Shown: positions 12,644-20,583 of the stretch, in pieces | How the letters are laid out: the number at the start of each line of letters is the position of its first letter | How positions within the stretch are numbered: the first letter of the stretch is position 1 | DNA from: a virus | IMG/VR virus record: IMGVR_UViG_3300006100_000091 | Coordinates: 1 to 22,027 of that record | Reading direction: 5' to 3' (one strand) | DNA: 22,027 bases | Position numbers and translations under genes: made by a program | The notes under the pieces: model-generated | What the model was told of the DNA's origin: nothing | The model's database searches: none | The model's input: only the letters and a program-made list of their open reading frames with translations

Positions 12644-13008
12644 TGTGTCTGCGCTGCCTCAAATGCGTGGTTAGTGGTTGCTGCATAGACATAAACAGCC
12701 TGCTCACTAATATAACTTCCAGTCATGGTAAGAGTACCGCATGGGGCTAATTCAAAAGTTCCAGACGTACCGCCGCCACTAGGAGCCGAACCAAACGCTA
12801 CAAACAAGCTTTCTGCTGTAGTAATACCCTGAGTGGTTGCACTGCAAGGATTCTCAATCCACAAAGTTGACCGATTCTGGTTTTTTGCAAACATCGTTTG
12901 CCATGTGCCGCCCGTTGTAATGGTAAGGGTAGAAGCATTAACCAAAGGGCCAACTGCCGCAAATGCAACAAATGGGGCTAAGAGAAAAAGCGTAAGCCAT
13001 TTTTTCAC
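12640..13008 (-). CDS. Small beta-sandwich adhesin-like protein with Sec signal
   Basis: A 122-residue protein. Residues 1-17 form a signal peptide (KKWLTLFLLAPFVAFA, cleavage after AFA). The remainder (QNRSTLWIENPCSA, SLFVAFGSAPSG, FELAPCGTLTM, VYVYAATTNHAFEA) has the strand pattern of small phage proteins built on an NxNRxxLxIxN opening, thought to sit at the virion surface. The start is GTG at 13008 with AGGAG seven bases upstream. It is the same general type as the 115-residue protein at 13720-14067, so the two may be paralogues flanking the fibre-like gene between them. Two cysteines (in PCSA and PCGT) could form a disulfide, consistent with export. Confidence 0.6.
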   Translation of the reverse strand: MKKWLTLFLLAPFVAFAAVGPLVNASTLTITTGGTWQTMFAKNQNRSTLWIENPCSATTQGITTAESLFVAFGSAPSGGGTSGTFELAPCGTLTMTGSYISEQAVYVYAATTNHAFEAAQTQ

Positions 13009-13018
13009 GCTAAATCTC

Positions 13019-13717
13019 CTATGAAGTTGCGCTAGAGAACGGAGTCGTTGGGGTTGTTCCAGCTTGATAAGTTATGCTGCAATTCCACAAATTTGTCGCA
13101 ACATCGGTGCAAGAAATTGTATCACCAATAAAACCACCGCTAGGCTGAGAACCAGTAAAAGGCATTTGAATAGAATGGTTAGTTGCAGCAGCAGAAGAAA
13201 AGATTTTTGCAGTACCACCGTTTTGACCAATAGCAATACCGTTAATGAAATCAGAAACAGAAGCAGCCAGAACAGCATGTTTACCGCTGGTAGTAGTGGT
13301 GGTAACAATGAAATTGTATCTGTTACCTGTACCAGTAGCTGCTGGAAGCGTTGCTGTTGAACCTGCTGCGGTATTAAGAAGCAAAGTTCCGTTTGAATTT
13401 GCAGAAGTAACGGCCAAACTTGCGCCTACTGCTACAGGTGCAGGGCCAGTAATGACTGGATTATTCACTGTTGGAGCTGTCAGAGTTTTATTAGTCAGTG
13501 TATCAGTCGTTGCGCGTCCTACAAGCGTATCCGTAGCAGCCGGAAGGGTAAGAGTACCCGAAGCCACTGACGATGCTACTACCGTGGTCGTACCCGAAGT
13601 AGAACCCGTATAGGTATTACGCGAATTTGTTGTAGATAATGATGGAATAATAACTTGAGAGTATGCGGCGGTTGCCAGCAAGCAGATCGCCGTGGATAGA
13701 AGAAGATGCTTCCGCAC
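13019..13717 (-). CDS. Tail-fibre-like repeat protein with Sec signal
   Basis: A 232-residue threonine- and serine-rich protein. Residues 1-20 form a signal peptide (RKHLLLSTAICLLATAAYS). Residues about 60-95 contain DTLVGRATTDTLTNKTLTAP with VNNPVITG, a well-known repeat unit of phage tail fibres. The C-terminal part (GTGNRYNFIVTT, GFIGDTISCTDVATNLWNC) resembles the head of such fibres, with a probable cysteine pair. The start is GTG at 13717 with AGGGAG upstream. The gene lies between two small adhesin-like genes, so the three plus the esterase form one surface module. Confidence 0.7.
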   Translation of the reverse strand: MRKHLLLSTAICLLATAAYSQVIIPSLSTTNSRNTYTGSTSGTTTVVASSVASGTLTLPAATDTLVGRATTDTLTNKTLTAPTVNNPVITGPAPVAVGASLAVTSANSNGTLLLNTAAGSTATLPAATGTGNRYNFIVTTTTTSGKHAVLAASVSDFINGIAIGQNGGTAKIFSSAAATNHSIQMPFTGSQPSGGFIGDTISCTDVATNLWNCSITYQAGTTPTTPFSSATS

Positions 13718-13719
13718 GA

Positions 13720-14067
13720 CTATCTCCCTTCATAGCAAGTAAGAGGCTGTGCAGCAGTACCAATTGCAGTTACTTTGCTTGTGCTAATAGTTGGGCCACT
13801 TACAACAATGGAAGCACCTACCGAAAGAGCTACGCTGCTAGCACCTGAAGTTGCAGCGGTACCCCCGGCAAGGTTAACATAAGCAGGGTTTGCACCGCTG
13901 TTGAAAATCATCAGATATTTACGCTGTGGGTTAGCTGCAATAATTTGCTGCGACGAACCAGTCAACGAGCTGATTGAACAATCGTACAAGGTGTAAGGAA
14001 ATTGTTGTGCGTTTGCTGCCGAGGCCATCAAAAGCAGAGAAGTAGCGGCCAAAAGAATCTTTTTCAT
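13720..14067 (-). CDS. Small beta-sandwich adhesin-like protein with Sec signal
   Basis: A 115-residue protein with a textbook signal peptide (KKILLAATSLLLMASAANA, cleavage after ANA, glutamine next). The mature part (ANPQRKYLMIFNSGANPAYV, VALSVGASIVVSG, VTAIGTAAQPLTCYEG) follows the NPxRxxLxIxN pattern seen in small phage surface proteins, and a two-cysteine layout is present. I start at the ATG at 14067, with GGAG five bases upstream; an earlier start at 14103 adds residues before the signal that would abolish it. It is the first of the surface-protein genes after the ejection block. Confidence 0.65.
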   Translation of the reverse strand: MKKILLAATSLLLMASAANAQQFPYTLYDCSISSLTGSSQQIIAANPQRKYLMIFNSGANPAYVNLAGGTAATSGASSVALSVGASIVVSGPTISTSKVTAIGTAAQPLTCYEGR

Positions 14068-14151
14068 GGTGACTCCAAAAGTTATTTGCACACACCTTAC
14101 CACCTTATTTAGTGGGTTGCAATAGCCTTGGAGTACCTTCTATTGAATCTG

Positions 14152-14382
14152 CTATCCTTTACGGGCGTACAATATAAAAATAGGCCAGAGAACTCCTACT
14201 GAATACAGACTTGCCCCCCACAAACGTAAATTTGATGGATCGTACATCACAAACCCAAAAATCACCATTGCACCTATCAACGAAAGCATGGCTAACAGAC
14301 GAGCATTCAAGATAAGCCTCCATTGTGAAATGACGCGCACTACGTTGGACAATTCGGCATCTACTGGCTGTTCATTTTCCAT
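14152..14382 (-). CDS. Two-span small membrane protein
   Basis: A 76-residue protein with two hydrophobic segments at about residues 27-46 (LNARLLAMLSLIGAMVIFGF) and 54-72 (LWGASLYSVGVLWPIFILYA) and a polar N-terminus. Two-helix proteins of this size in late operons are sometimes holins, but this one lies far from the lysis genes and among ejection genes, so it could also help DNA entry. AGGGGAT lies upstream of the ATG. About 84 bases without a recognisable gene or terminator separate it from the next signal-peptide gene. Confidence 0.55.
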   Translation of the reverse strand: MENEQPVDAELSNVVRVISQWRLILNARLLAMLSLIGAMVIFGFVMYDPSNLRLWGASLYSVGVLWPIFILYARKG

Positions 14383-14390
14383 AATATCCC

Positions 14391-14573
14391 CTATTTTTTG
14401 CTGAAAAAACTTTCTTCCTCACCTTTTCCGGTGATTCCTTTGCGAGCCTGAATAAGCTTTAGCCCCATATTGGCGGCTTGCATCTTGTTTGCGGGAGTGG
14501 ATTTTTTATTATTAAGAACATCAAGTATGGCTTTTTCAACAGCTAGCTCCAACTTGTTCAGTTCTTCTGTCAT
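14391..14573 (-). CDS. Small helical late-operon protein
   Basis: A 60-residue protein beginning MTEELNKLELAVEKAILDVL, followed by a second helix (ANKMQAANMGLKLIQARKG) and a glutamate/lysine-rich tail. It is coupled to the KTSC gene by a four-base overlap, and AGGA precedes its ATG. The two-helix form with MQAANMGLKL is reminiscent of small packaging-associated phage proteins, but this is weak. Function unknown. Confidence 0.5.
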   Translation of the reverse strand: MTEELNKLELAVEKAILDVLNNKKSTPANKMQAANMGLKLIQARKGITGKGEEESFFSKK

Positions 14574-14782
14574 TTTTTCCTATGCGGGTGCTGACCCTTA
14601 ATGATTTGACTTAAATGCTTGCCGTGGCTATCCGCATTGAGCAAGCTTGATGCTTTTTGAATCGGTACGTTACTGTAGATATAGCTGCCTGTTTTATGAA
14701 AGTCCACATGTAATTCTCTATTCAGCACATCATAGCCGATTGCTTTGATGGTAGAGCTTTCTACTGGAGTCATTTTTGTCAT
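14570..14782 (-). CDS. KTSC-domain protein
   Basis: A 70-residue protein matching the KTSC fold: SSTIKAIGYDVLNRELHVDF, then the strand GSYIYSNVP, a helix ending LNADSHGKHLSQIIKG, and a basic tail. KTSC domains occur as small stand-alone phage proteins and at the ends of lysyl-tRNA synthetases, and are thought to bind nucleic acid. It overlaps the ejection protein gene upstream and the helical gene downstream by four bases each. A role in genome ejection or packaging is suggested only by position. Confidence 0.8.
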   Translation of the reverse strand: MTKMTPVESSTIKAIGYDVLNRELHVDFHKTGSYIYSNVPIQKASSLLNADSHGKHLSQIIKGQHPHRKK

Positions 14783-16278
14783 TTTATCATCTTCTGCTGA
14801 TTTTCAATTCCAGCCAAAGGATCAGCAGTAGCACCAAGAGCTTCGGTTGCCTCAGGCCCTAATGTTTCTCCGCGTCCTTCAATCATTTTAAGGAGGCGCT
14901 CTAGCTTGGCTTGGGCCATTTTCTTTTGGGCATACTTAGCGCCAGTCCCTACAGCAACACCTGCCATGCCTTTTTTCATGCCCCCGTAAAGAAGTTCTAC
15001 AGCAGGAAGGGCATTACCAGTTGCAGCAGCGCGAGAATCACCCAAAGTGATACCTAATTTGCCAGCCATTTTAGTTAAACCCTCAATGGTGGTATTTTTA
15101 GCGGCTTCTCGGATTGCTTCTTTTTCTTCCTTTGTGAAACCGCGAGAAAGCCTGTCGTTATTCACAAGTTTTTCAAGTTCGCTTTTGATTTTATTGGGGT
15201 CGCCTTCGGACTTTTCTGCAATGTCAGCTAATTTTTGAAAGCTTTTCTTTTTTGACCATGTGGCTTTTGCTTTTGTAAGGCTGTCCAGTTGATTTTTAGC
15301 CTCAGGTGGTAGGTCACTAGCCCCTAATTCACTATAAGCATCATCAATGGCATCCATAGCCTGTCTTGCTTTGAACGCTTGGTTGCCTTTTCCTGCTCTT
15401 GCAGACGTAGTGTACAATTCTGCAAATGCCCTATCGTAAATGTCTAAATCTTCTACAGACAAACCATTGGCTGCCTCTGAGCGCATTGTGTTTACCAAAT
15501 TTATAGCTTTCTTATGCAAAAGAGGTGTCAATTTACCGTCTTTTTTCATTTGGTTTTCAATGCTATCTACTATTTTTACAGATTTTTCAGGTGTAATTTT
15601 AACACCATTTGTTCGCATCTGAGCGTAATTTTCATCCGCTATATCATCAAATTTACGAGTAGCAGCGTCTAACGCTTCTTTTGAACGAGCCGAAAATCCT
15701 TCTCCAAATAATTTACCTGCTTGGCCTATCTCTGATCCTACTTTGCCAATGACTTTTCCAGCACCTTTAAGAGCGTAAGGAGCTACTGCACCTATGCCAG
15801 CACCTTCTGCGGCATTTTGGACATTCTCTTTAATGTCTTTAGCCCCTGTTTCAGTAGCACCCGCCGCTGCACCATATTTAGCACCTGCTTTGGCTAAATC
15901 ATATACACCATGAGCTGCTTTTACTTCTCCCCCACCTGCAAGTGTCAAAGGATCACCGATAAACTCTCCTACCGCACCTGCTACGCCCGTACCCTTACCT
16001 TGTTCTTCGGCAATTCCTTTGGCACTTTCCAGAATTTCATTAGAAGGTAACCCCAATGTTTTGCCAACACCTAGGTTATTGGCTAATTCCCCTACTCCCA
16101 GCATTCTTTCAGCAGCACCACGTCCAACGCCTTGGGCTACAGCTTTACCTTCGCGTTCTAACCAATTAGGGCTGTCTACGGACAAACCATTTGCCTTTAA
16201 TTTAGCACTTAGCTGCTCTTTCGTCGTTCCATCCGGTACGCCGCGCAATATCTTTCCGTTTGGAAGCTGTACGTCCAT
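14779..16278 (-). CDS. Ejection-type internal virion protein
   Basis: A 499-residue protein, third of three large genes in the ejection block. The N-terminus (LPNGKILRGVPDGTTKEQLS) is an opening I associate with phage DNA-transfer/internal proteins. Residues about 45-170 are glycine- and alanine-rich (GVGRGAAERMLGVGELA, AGAKYGAAAGATETGAK), typical of membrane-interacting segments. From about 190 to 400 it is a long charged helical region, and the end is lysine-rich and helical. Such proteins are packaged in the capsid and leave with the DNA to form a conduit through the envelope. The TAATG overlap ties it to the preceding gene. Confidence 0.65.
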   Translation of the reverse strand: MDVQLPNGKILRGVPDGTTKEQLSAKLKANGLSVDSPNWLEREGKAVAQGVGRGAAERMLGVGELANNLGVGKTLGLPSNEILESAKGIAEEQGKGTGVAGAVGEFIGDPLTLAGGGEVKAAHGVYDLAKAGAKYGAAAGATETGAKDIKENVQNAAEGAGIGAVAPYALKGAGKVIGKVGSEIGQAGKLFGEGFSARSKEALDAATRKFDDIADENYAQMRTNGVKITPEKSVKIVDSIENQMKKDGKLTPLLHKKAINLVNTMRSEAANGLSVEDLDIYDRAFAELYTTSARAGKGNQAFKARQAMDAIDDAYSELGASDLPPEAKNQLDSLTKAKATWSKKKSFQKLADIAEKSEGDPNKIKSELEKLVNNDRLSRGFTKEEKEAIREAAKNTTIEGLTKMAGKLGITLGDSRAAATGNALPAVELLYGGMKKGMAGVAVGTGAKYAQKKMAQAKLERLLKMIEGRGETLGPEATEALGATADPLAGIENQQKMIK

Positions 16279-17534
16279 TATTTAAGGTCATCCCAGTGAA
16301 CAATGTTTGAAGATGAAGGCTGATCTATTTGTCCTTGTGGTGCATTTCCTTTTGTATCTTCAATCGCGGCTAATTGTGATTGCTTTTCTTTTTCTACTTG
16401 GTCAAAAAATCCTTCTAATTGTCCTTTTGACATTGCTGCATTTACCATTTCTCTGGCGGCATTCCTTGATTCTACTGTAGGCTGTCCACCACGCACCATT
16501 AAAGCGGCATAATCGGCAACAATAGCTTGCAAATTAGTATTTAGGTTGGTCACTTCTGGACCACCAGTTTTTGTAATTACGGCATTCTCTAATTTATTTA
16601 GATCAGGGAATTGCGACAAATCAACTTTCTTCATGCTTTCTTTAGCTATTGGTATCATGCGCGACAAGCTATTAGCTGCAAGTTTAATCCGTCCAGCGTT
16701 TGCCCCAACAGTCCTATCTTCTTGTAATTCACCTGAATATTTGGCTGCCATGTCTGCTAATTTAACATTAGGATATTTTTCAGCAAGTCTGTCCAACACT
16801 GCTTTTTTATCTCCCGTCATCCCTATACCAAGACCGGGTGGTAACTTTCCTGTTCCACCGGGGCCACCAATAGTATCTACAATTTGTTCAACTGCTTCTG
16901 GCGTTAAATTGGGAGTTTGCTTTAATTCTCTTGCATAATCCATCATGGCTTTACGATTTTGAAGGGCTAGTGCAGCAGCGGCGGCTCTGTCCTTGGCTTT
17001 TTCTTGCAAATCAATCAGCTTTTCAACGGCTGCAACAGATGATTGTTGCGCGGTAATCGTATCACCATACTGAGTAGCTAGGATTTTCACTTTTTCCATT
17101 TGCTCTTGTTCAGTGAGCTTTCTGTTTTCAATAATTTCTTTGTACTGATCGGTGAGAAATTTATTGTTAGTAATGGCTTTGTCAGTAGCATCTTTCCATT
17201 CTTTGTGGGCTTGATCTAATGCTTCTTTGTTGCCTTGTTGGTAGCCTTTCATGCCGCTAGCAAACGCACCTAAAGCTACTGTCCCATGCTGACGCGAAAA
17301 CGCACCTGCAAGCGTAGAAAGAACAGACATAGCCGTGACGTATTCTTTGGCTTCTGCACCAAAATCACCACTTTGAGGAGCTTCGGGTGATTTTTCTAAC
17401 GTAGGGGCTTTTGGCAAGGGAGCGTCTGCTACCTGATTGAATTTATCAACAGCAGGTTGCATGGCCTGTTTCTCTTGCTTCACAGTAGCCATCAAAGGCT
17501 CTACTGCGGCTCCAATCTGTGAGGCGGCATCCAT
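16278..17534 (-). CDS. Ejection-type internal virion protein, coiled coil
   Basis: A 418-residue helical protein. It has an alanine- and proline-rich N-terminus (residues 1-55), a hydrophobic glycine/alanine stretch (STLAGAFSRQHGTVALGAFA, about 70-90), a long coiled-coil-like region (about 100-210) with EWKDATDKAITNNKFL and SVAAVEKLIDLQEKAKDR, and a second helical part with LGIGMTGDKKAVLDRLAE. This composition and its place between two other such genes fit the second ejection protein of a podovirus. Start and stop are joined to its neighbours by TAATG overlaps. Confidence 0.65.
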   Translation of the reverse strand: MDAASQIGAAVEPLMATVKQEKQAMQPAVDKFNQVADAPLPKAPTLEKSPEAPQSGDFGAEAKEYVTAMSVLSTLAGAFSRQHGTVALGAFASGMKGYQQGNKEALDQAHKEWKDATDKAITNNKFLTDQYKEIIENRKLTEQEQMEKVKILATQYGDTITAQQSSVAAVEKLIDLQEKAKDRAAAAALALQNRKAMMDYARELKQTPNLTPEAVEQIVDTIGGPGGTGKLPPGLGIGMTGDKKAVLDRLAEKYPNVKLADMAAKYSGELQEDRTVGANAGRIKLAANSLSRMIPIAKESMKKVDLSQFPDLNKLENAVITKTGGPEVTNLNTNLQAIVADYAALMVRGGQPTVESRNAAREMVNAAMSKGQLEGFFDQVEKEKQSQLAAIEDTKGNAPQGQIDQPSSSNIVHWDDLK

Positions 17535-18670
17535 TACGCTGTCTTTTTGTTAGGTTGTGAACCGTATAGGCCACCAAGAGATTCAAACGCTGCATTGAGG
17601 CTCTGTTGGAAAGCACTATCTTGCGATACTTGTTCGTTAGCAACCTGACCAAGATTACTACCCGCCAGACCTGCTGCTTTAAAAGCATTATCAATTTCGC
17701 TTTGAATGAAGCTTTGTTGCAGGGCTTGGGCTTGCTTGTTAATCTCGTTTACGCCTTGAATATAACGACTATCACCCGCAAAATTAGTAACACCTTCATT
17801 TGCTAACTGTTGAATGAGCTGGTTCTTAGCTTGTTGGGTGTATTGGTCAATGCTTGCCTGTGCAGCAGGGGTTATTTGGCCTGAGTTAGCAACAGCTAGA
17901 TTACTGGTTTCAGTTGCAATCAATGGGGCTGTTACGTCTCCACCTGCTGTTAATGGTTGCGATGCGGAAGGAAGCTTACCCGGCCCAGACAAAGCATTAT
18001 ACGCAACATTTCCAAGAGAGGCCACTTTTGCAATGTCTGATCCACCGCTTACCAGCTTGCCAAGGGTAGATGTAGGTGCTGACGAGGCGGCAATAGACTT
18101 ACCATCCGCAAAGCCACCCTCTATTCCAAGTGAATCAGCACCCGATGAACCAAGCTGCGTTGCAGACGATGTAGAACCTAGTTGCGTATCCAAAGCTGAT
18201 TTAGACAAGTCACCTACGTTTGCTGCCGATGTAAACCCTGCGCCTGATGAAGGAGTAGAAAGACCTTTTGCAAACTGACTGTTTATGTCGCTGCCACTTG
18301 ATCCTGTCGCTAATGACCCTCCACCTGTAGGGGTAGAAGTACCCCCCAAATAATCTTTCACTCCACCAAGGGCATCTCTAATGCCACCACCAATATCAGG
18401 AAGTCCTGTAGCACCGGGAGAAATGTCAACGCCTAGTGCATCGTTGACAGCCGTGTTTCCTGAACCAATCCCTACTGCACCTGCAAGTTCTTGTCCGGCT
18501 AAAGTTTCACCACCTGAAACAAGTCCTTTACCGAGTGCAGTACCTAAGCCCTTACCTTTGGCAAGATTCTCACCAGTAGACACCCCAGCGTTAATCAAAG
18601 GCAACAGTTCTTCTTGGCCTGTTGCTACAGCAGCAGTATCAGCAAGAGCAGTTATTGGATCGACACCCAT
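17534..18670 (-). CDS. Ejection-type internal virion protein, glycine/serine-rich
   Basis: A 378-residue protein, first of the three ejection-block genes. The first two-thirds are glycine-, serine- and alanine-rich with many short hydrophobic pieces (GTALGKGLVSGGETLAGQEL, GLPDIGGGIRDALGGVKDYL). The last third is helical, with QYTQQAKNQLIQQLANEG and SAFQQSLNAAFESLGGLYG. I find no catalytic motif and no transglycosylase signature. GGAG seven bases before the ATG lies in the end of the GNAT-like gene. Function by composition and neighbours only. Confidence 0.6.
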   Translation of the reverse strand: MGVDPITALADTAAVATGQEELLPLINAGVSTGENLAKGKGLGTALGKGLVSGGETLAGQELAGAVGIGSGNTAVNDALGVDISPGATGLPDIGGGIRDALGGVKDYLGGTSTPTGGGSLATGSSGSDINSQFAKGLSTPSSGAGFTSAANVGDLSKSALDTQLGSTSSATQLGSSGADSLGIEGGFADGKSIAASSAPTSTLGKLVSGGSDIAKVASLGNVAYNALSGPGKLPSASQPLTAGGDVTAPLIATETSNLAVANSGQITPAAQASIDQYTQQAKNQLIQQLANEGVTNFAGDSRYIQGVNEINKQAQALQQSFIQSEIDNAFKAAGLAGSNLGQVANEQVSQDSAFQQSLNAAFESLGGLYGSQPNKKTA

Positions 18671-19060
18671 TTATATCTCCATTGAATATGACGTGGATTC
18701 TACACCAGCGCCTAGTATTTTGGCTAGCTTATTTACTTTGTGCTTTGTGGATGACCCAAAATGATATTTCTTAGCGCCGTTTTCTTTGGCCCACTGTATG
18801 GAAATTTGGAACATTCTTACTATTTCGCGGGCTTTTCCTGCGTAATGCCTTGCCGTTGCTTCTGTGACTAAATTATGAATATGTGTAACCAAAATAGTCA
18901 CCATGATCGAATCATCCGTCCTAAGCGTAAGACAATTAGGATTCACAAGTGCTTTTAGCGCCCATTCCCTAAAACCATCTAAATTGGTAACGTCGTCATA
19001 TTTAGTTTTAGCAATGTGCATGATCCATTCAATATCATCCACTGTGCATTGACGTATCAT
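18671..19060 (-). CDS. GNAT-like acetyltransferase
   Basis: A 129-residue protein with a shortened N-acetyltransferase layout: the entry MIRQCTVDDIEWIMHIAKT, strands NCLTLRTDDSIMVTILVTHI, a helix with ATARHYAGKAREIVRMFQIS where GNAT enzymes bind CoA, and the strand AKKYHFGSSTKHKV. The pyrophosphate-binding signature is not the classical Q/RxxGxG/A, so activity is uncertain. The ATG at 19060 shares a base with the tailspike stop (TGATG); a TTG just before it is less likely. Small GNAT-like genes beside ejection proteins occur in other podoviruses. The substrate is unknown. Confidence 0.65.
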   Translation of the reverse strand: MIRQCTVDDIEWIMHIAKTKYDDVTNLDGFREWALKALVNPNCLTLRTDDSIMVTILVTHIHNLVTEATARHYAGKAREIVRMFQISIQWAKENGAKKYHFGSSTKHKVNKLAKILGAGVESTSYSMEI

Positions 19061-20583
19061 CAATTATTACCACTGATTGCACATGAAGCATTGTTGGTAA
19101 ATCCAGTGGAAGCACCATAAGTTGTGTTACCTATCACCATACATTTTGTAACACCTACAGAAGTTAGAATACCAGTTTGGTTTGTCCCATAAACGGAAGA
19201 TGTACCTGCTGCGTTTCCAGTTACGTTAATGTTAGACCCCCCATTAAGAAGTATTCCTGCGGTGGCTTCCCCAAAAATACGATTCCCTAGTATATTTATG
19301 TTTGATCCTGCACCAACCAATATACCGTATGATCCTCCCCAAAGTATGCTATTGGATATGGTAGTGTCACCTGTCCAAGTAGTATCAAGATAAATGCTTG
19401 CTGCACCAGATAATATTGGACCTGCAATTTCCATATTATCAAGAACCAAATCATCCCCGTAATGAGCATACACACCCGATTGATAATTTTGACCAATAAC
19501 GCTATGCGAAATTTTGGTGTGTTTTGGAATCGCACCAGAAAGAGTATTGGTTAAAGCCAATCCCGAAGTATAAGACCCACTCATATCCATATCTATAAAT
19601 GAATTTTCAGAAGCACCAGTATCTAGTTGGATTCCATAGTAAGTTCCTGCTCCAACTAACTGCCATGTTAAGCCATTGGAACCGTCTGTTATAGTCAATC
19701 CATAATTTTTTAAAGTTGGCTGAGAAGAACCGCTGGTTCCCCCATGTGTGCATTGAATTAAATAACCCTGTGTGCTTACAACTGTGCCAATCGTATAGGC
19801 CGTGGTTGAAGCCCAAGAGCCAAAAGTAGTAGGAAAAGAAGGCTGACTTACAGGCCAACTTTGGTCAATTTTATCCCGAATAAACCAATTCCCCCCATTA
19901 CTTACATAAACCACTGCTGATCCATAACCTTCTTGAGCGAAAACATCTTCTACAAAAACATCCGAAGTGCTTTTTATGGATAAAGTATTTTTACCTCCAT
20001 ATAAACTATCATGCAATAAAACACAATTTACGCACCCAGACCCTATAGCTACGGCATCGTAGGTTGCACCAAAAGTAGTTGAATCGTTGTTTGATCCTTT
20101 TCCAAATACCGAGAGATTCTCAATAGAGGAATATGCAGCAGTCATGGACACAGTAGGAGCAGTATTCCCCCCACAAGCGCTAATTGCTATGGTTCTTGAA
20201 GCCCCATACAACCTTACTGCCACACTTCCGGTAACGGATATTCCTGATTTTACGCAATAAGAGCTTGTAGATGGGGGAAAATAAACTGTACCACCAGTGG
20301 GGCTTGATTGTGCTGCCGTAATTGCAGCTTGAATTGCTGTAGAATCATCCGTAGTTCCATCGCCTTTAGCGCCAAACGCTTTGACATCATACCAAGGAGA
20401 ACCATTAGCAAAAAATGCACTTCCCGAATAAATTTGATCTGAATTGAGAATAGCAGCAAAATCAGCATCAAGCCACGATGCCGGAACATTCCCCGTCTGA
20501 GTGGCAAAAATATAAGGAACGCTTGCGTAGCAACCAAAAGAAAAAGTAATAATCAATGTTGCAATAATTTTCTTAAAAGACAT
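19060..20583 (-). CDS. Beta-helix tailspike with Sec signal peptide
   Basis: A 507-residue protein likely to bind and cut host surface polysaccharide. Residues 1-20 form a signal peptide (FKKIIATLIITFSFGCYA). Residues 24-44 (YIFATQTGNVPASWLDADF) match the usual virion-anchoring opening of phage tailspikes, here placed after the signal. Residues 65-89 (YDVKAFGAKGDGTTDDSTAI) are the entry of a pectate-lyase-3 type beta-helix, and the following repeats (LHDSLYGGKNTLSIKST, NINILGNRIFGEATAGILL) are beta-helix coils. The catalytic residues cannot be fixed by eye. AGGAG eight bases upstream supports the start; the 5' end overlaps the previous gene by 11 bases. Confidence 0.82.
   Translation of the reverse strand: MSFKKIIATLIITFSFGCYASVPYIFATQTGNVPASWLDADFAAILNSDQIYSGSAFFANGSPWYDVKAFGAKGDGTTDDSTAIQAAITAAQSSPTGGTVYFPPSTSSYCVKSGISVTGSVAVRLYGASRTIAISACGGNTAPTVSMTAAYSSIENLSVFGKGSNNDSTTFGATYDAVAIGSGCVNCVLLHDSLYGGKNTLSIKSTSDVFVEDVFAQEGYGSAVVYVSNGGNWFIRDKIDQSWPVSQPSFPTTFGSWASTTAYTIGTVVSTQGYLIQCTHGGTSGSSQPTLKNYGLTITDGSNGLTWQLVGAGTYYGIQLDTGASENSFIDMDMSGSYTSGLALTNTLSGAIPKHTKISHSVIGQNYQSGVYAHYGDDLVLDNMEIAGPILSGAASIYLDTTWTGDTTISNSILWGGSYGILVGAGSNINILGNRIFGEATAGILLNGGSNINVTGNAAGTSSVYGTNQTGILTSVGVTKCMVIGNTTYGASTGFTNNASCAISGNN

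Noticed and set aside
13064-13613. Several overlapping ORFs opposite or beside the TLTNKTLT gene
   Set aside because: They are shadows of the threonine-rich repeat coding region, with no start signals.
14068-14151. Possible promoter for the surface-protein genes
   Set aside because: I looked for -35 and -10 boxes on the minus strand in this 84-base gap and saw no convincing pair and no terminator.
17814-18278. Rightward 154-residue ORF opposite the first ejection protein
   Set aside because: It is a long open frame opposite a glycine/serine/alanine-rich gene, as is common there; the peptide is proline/alanine-rich without structure.
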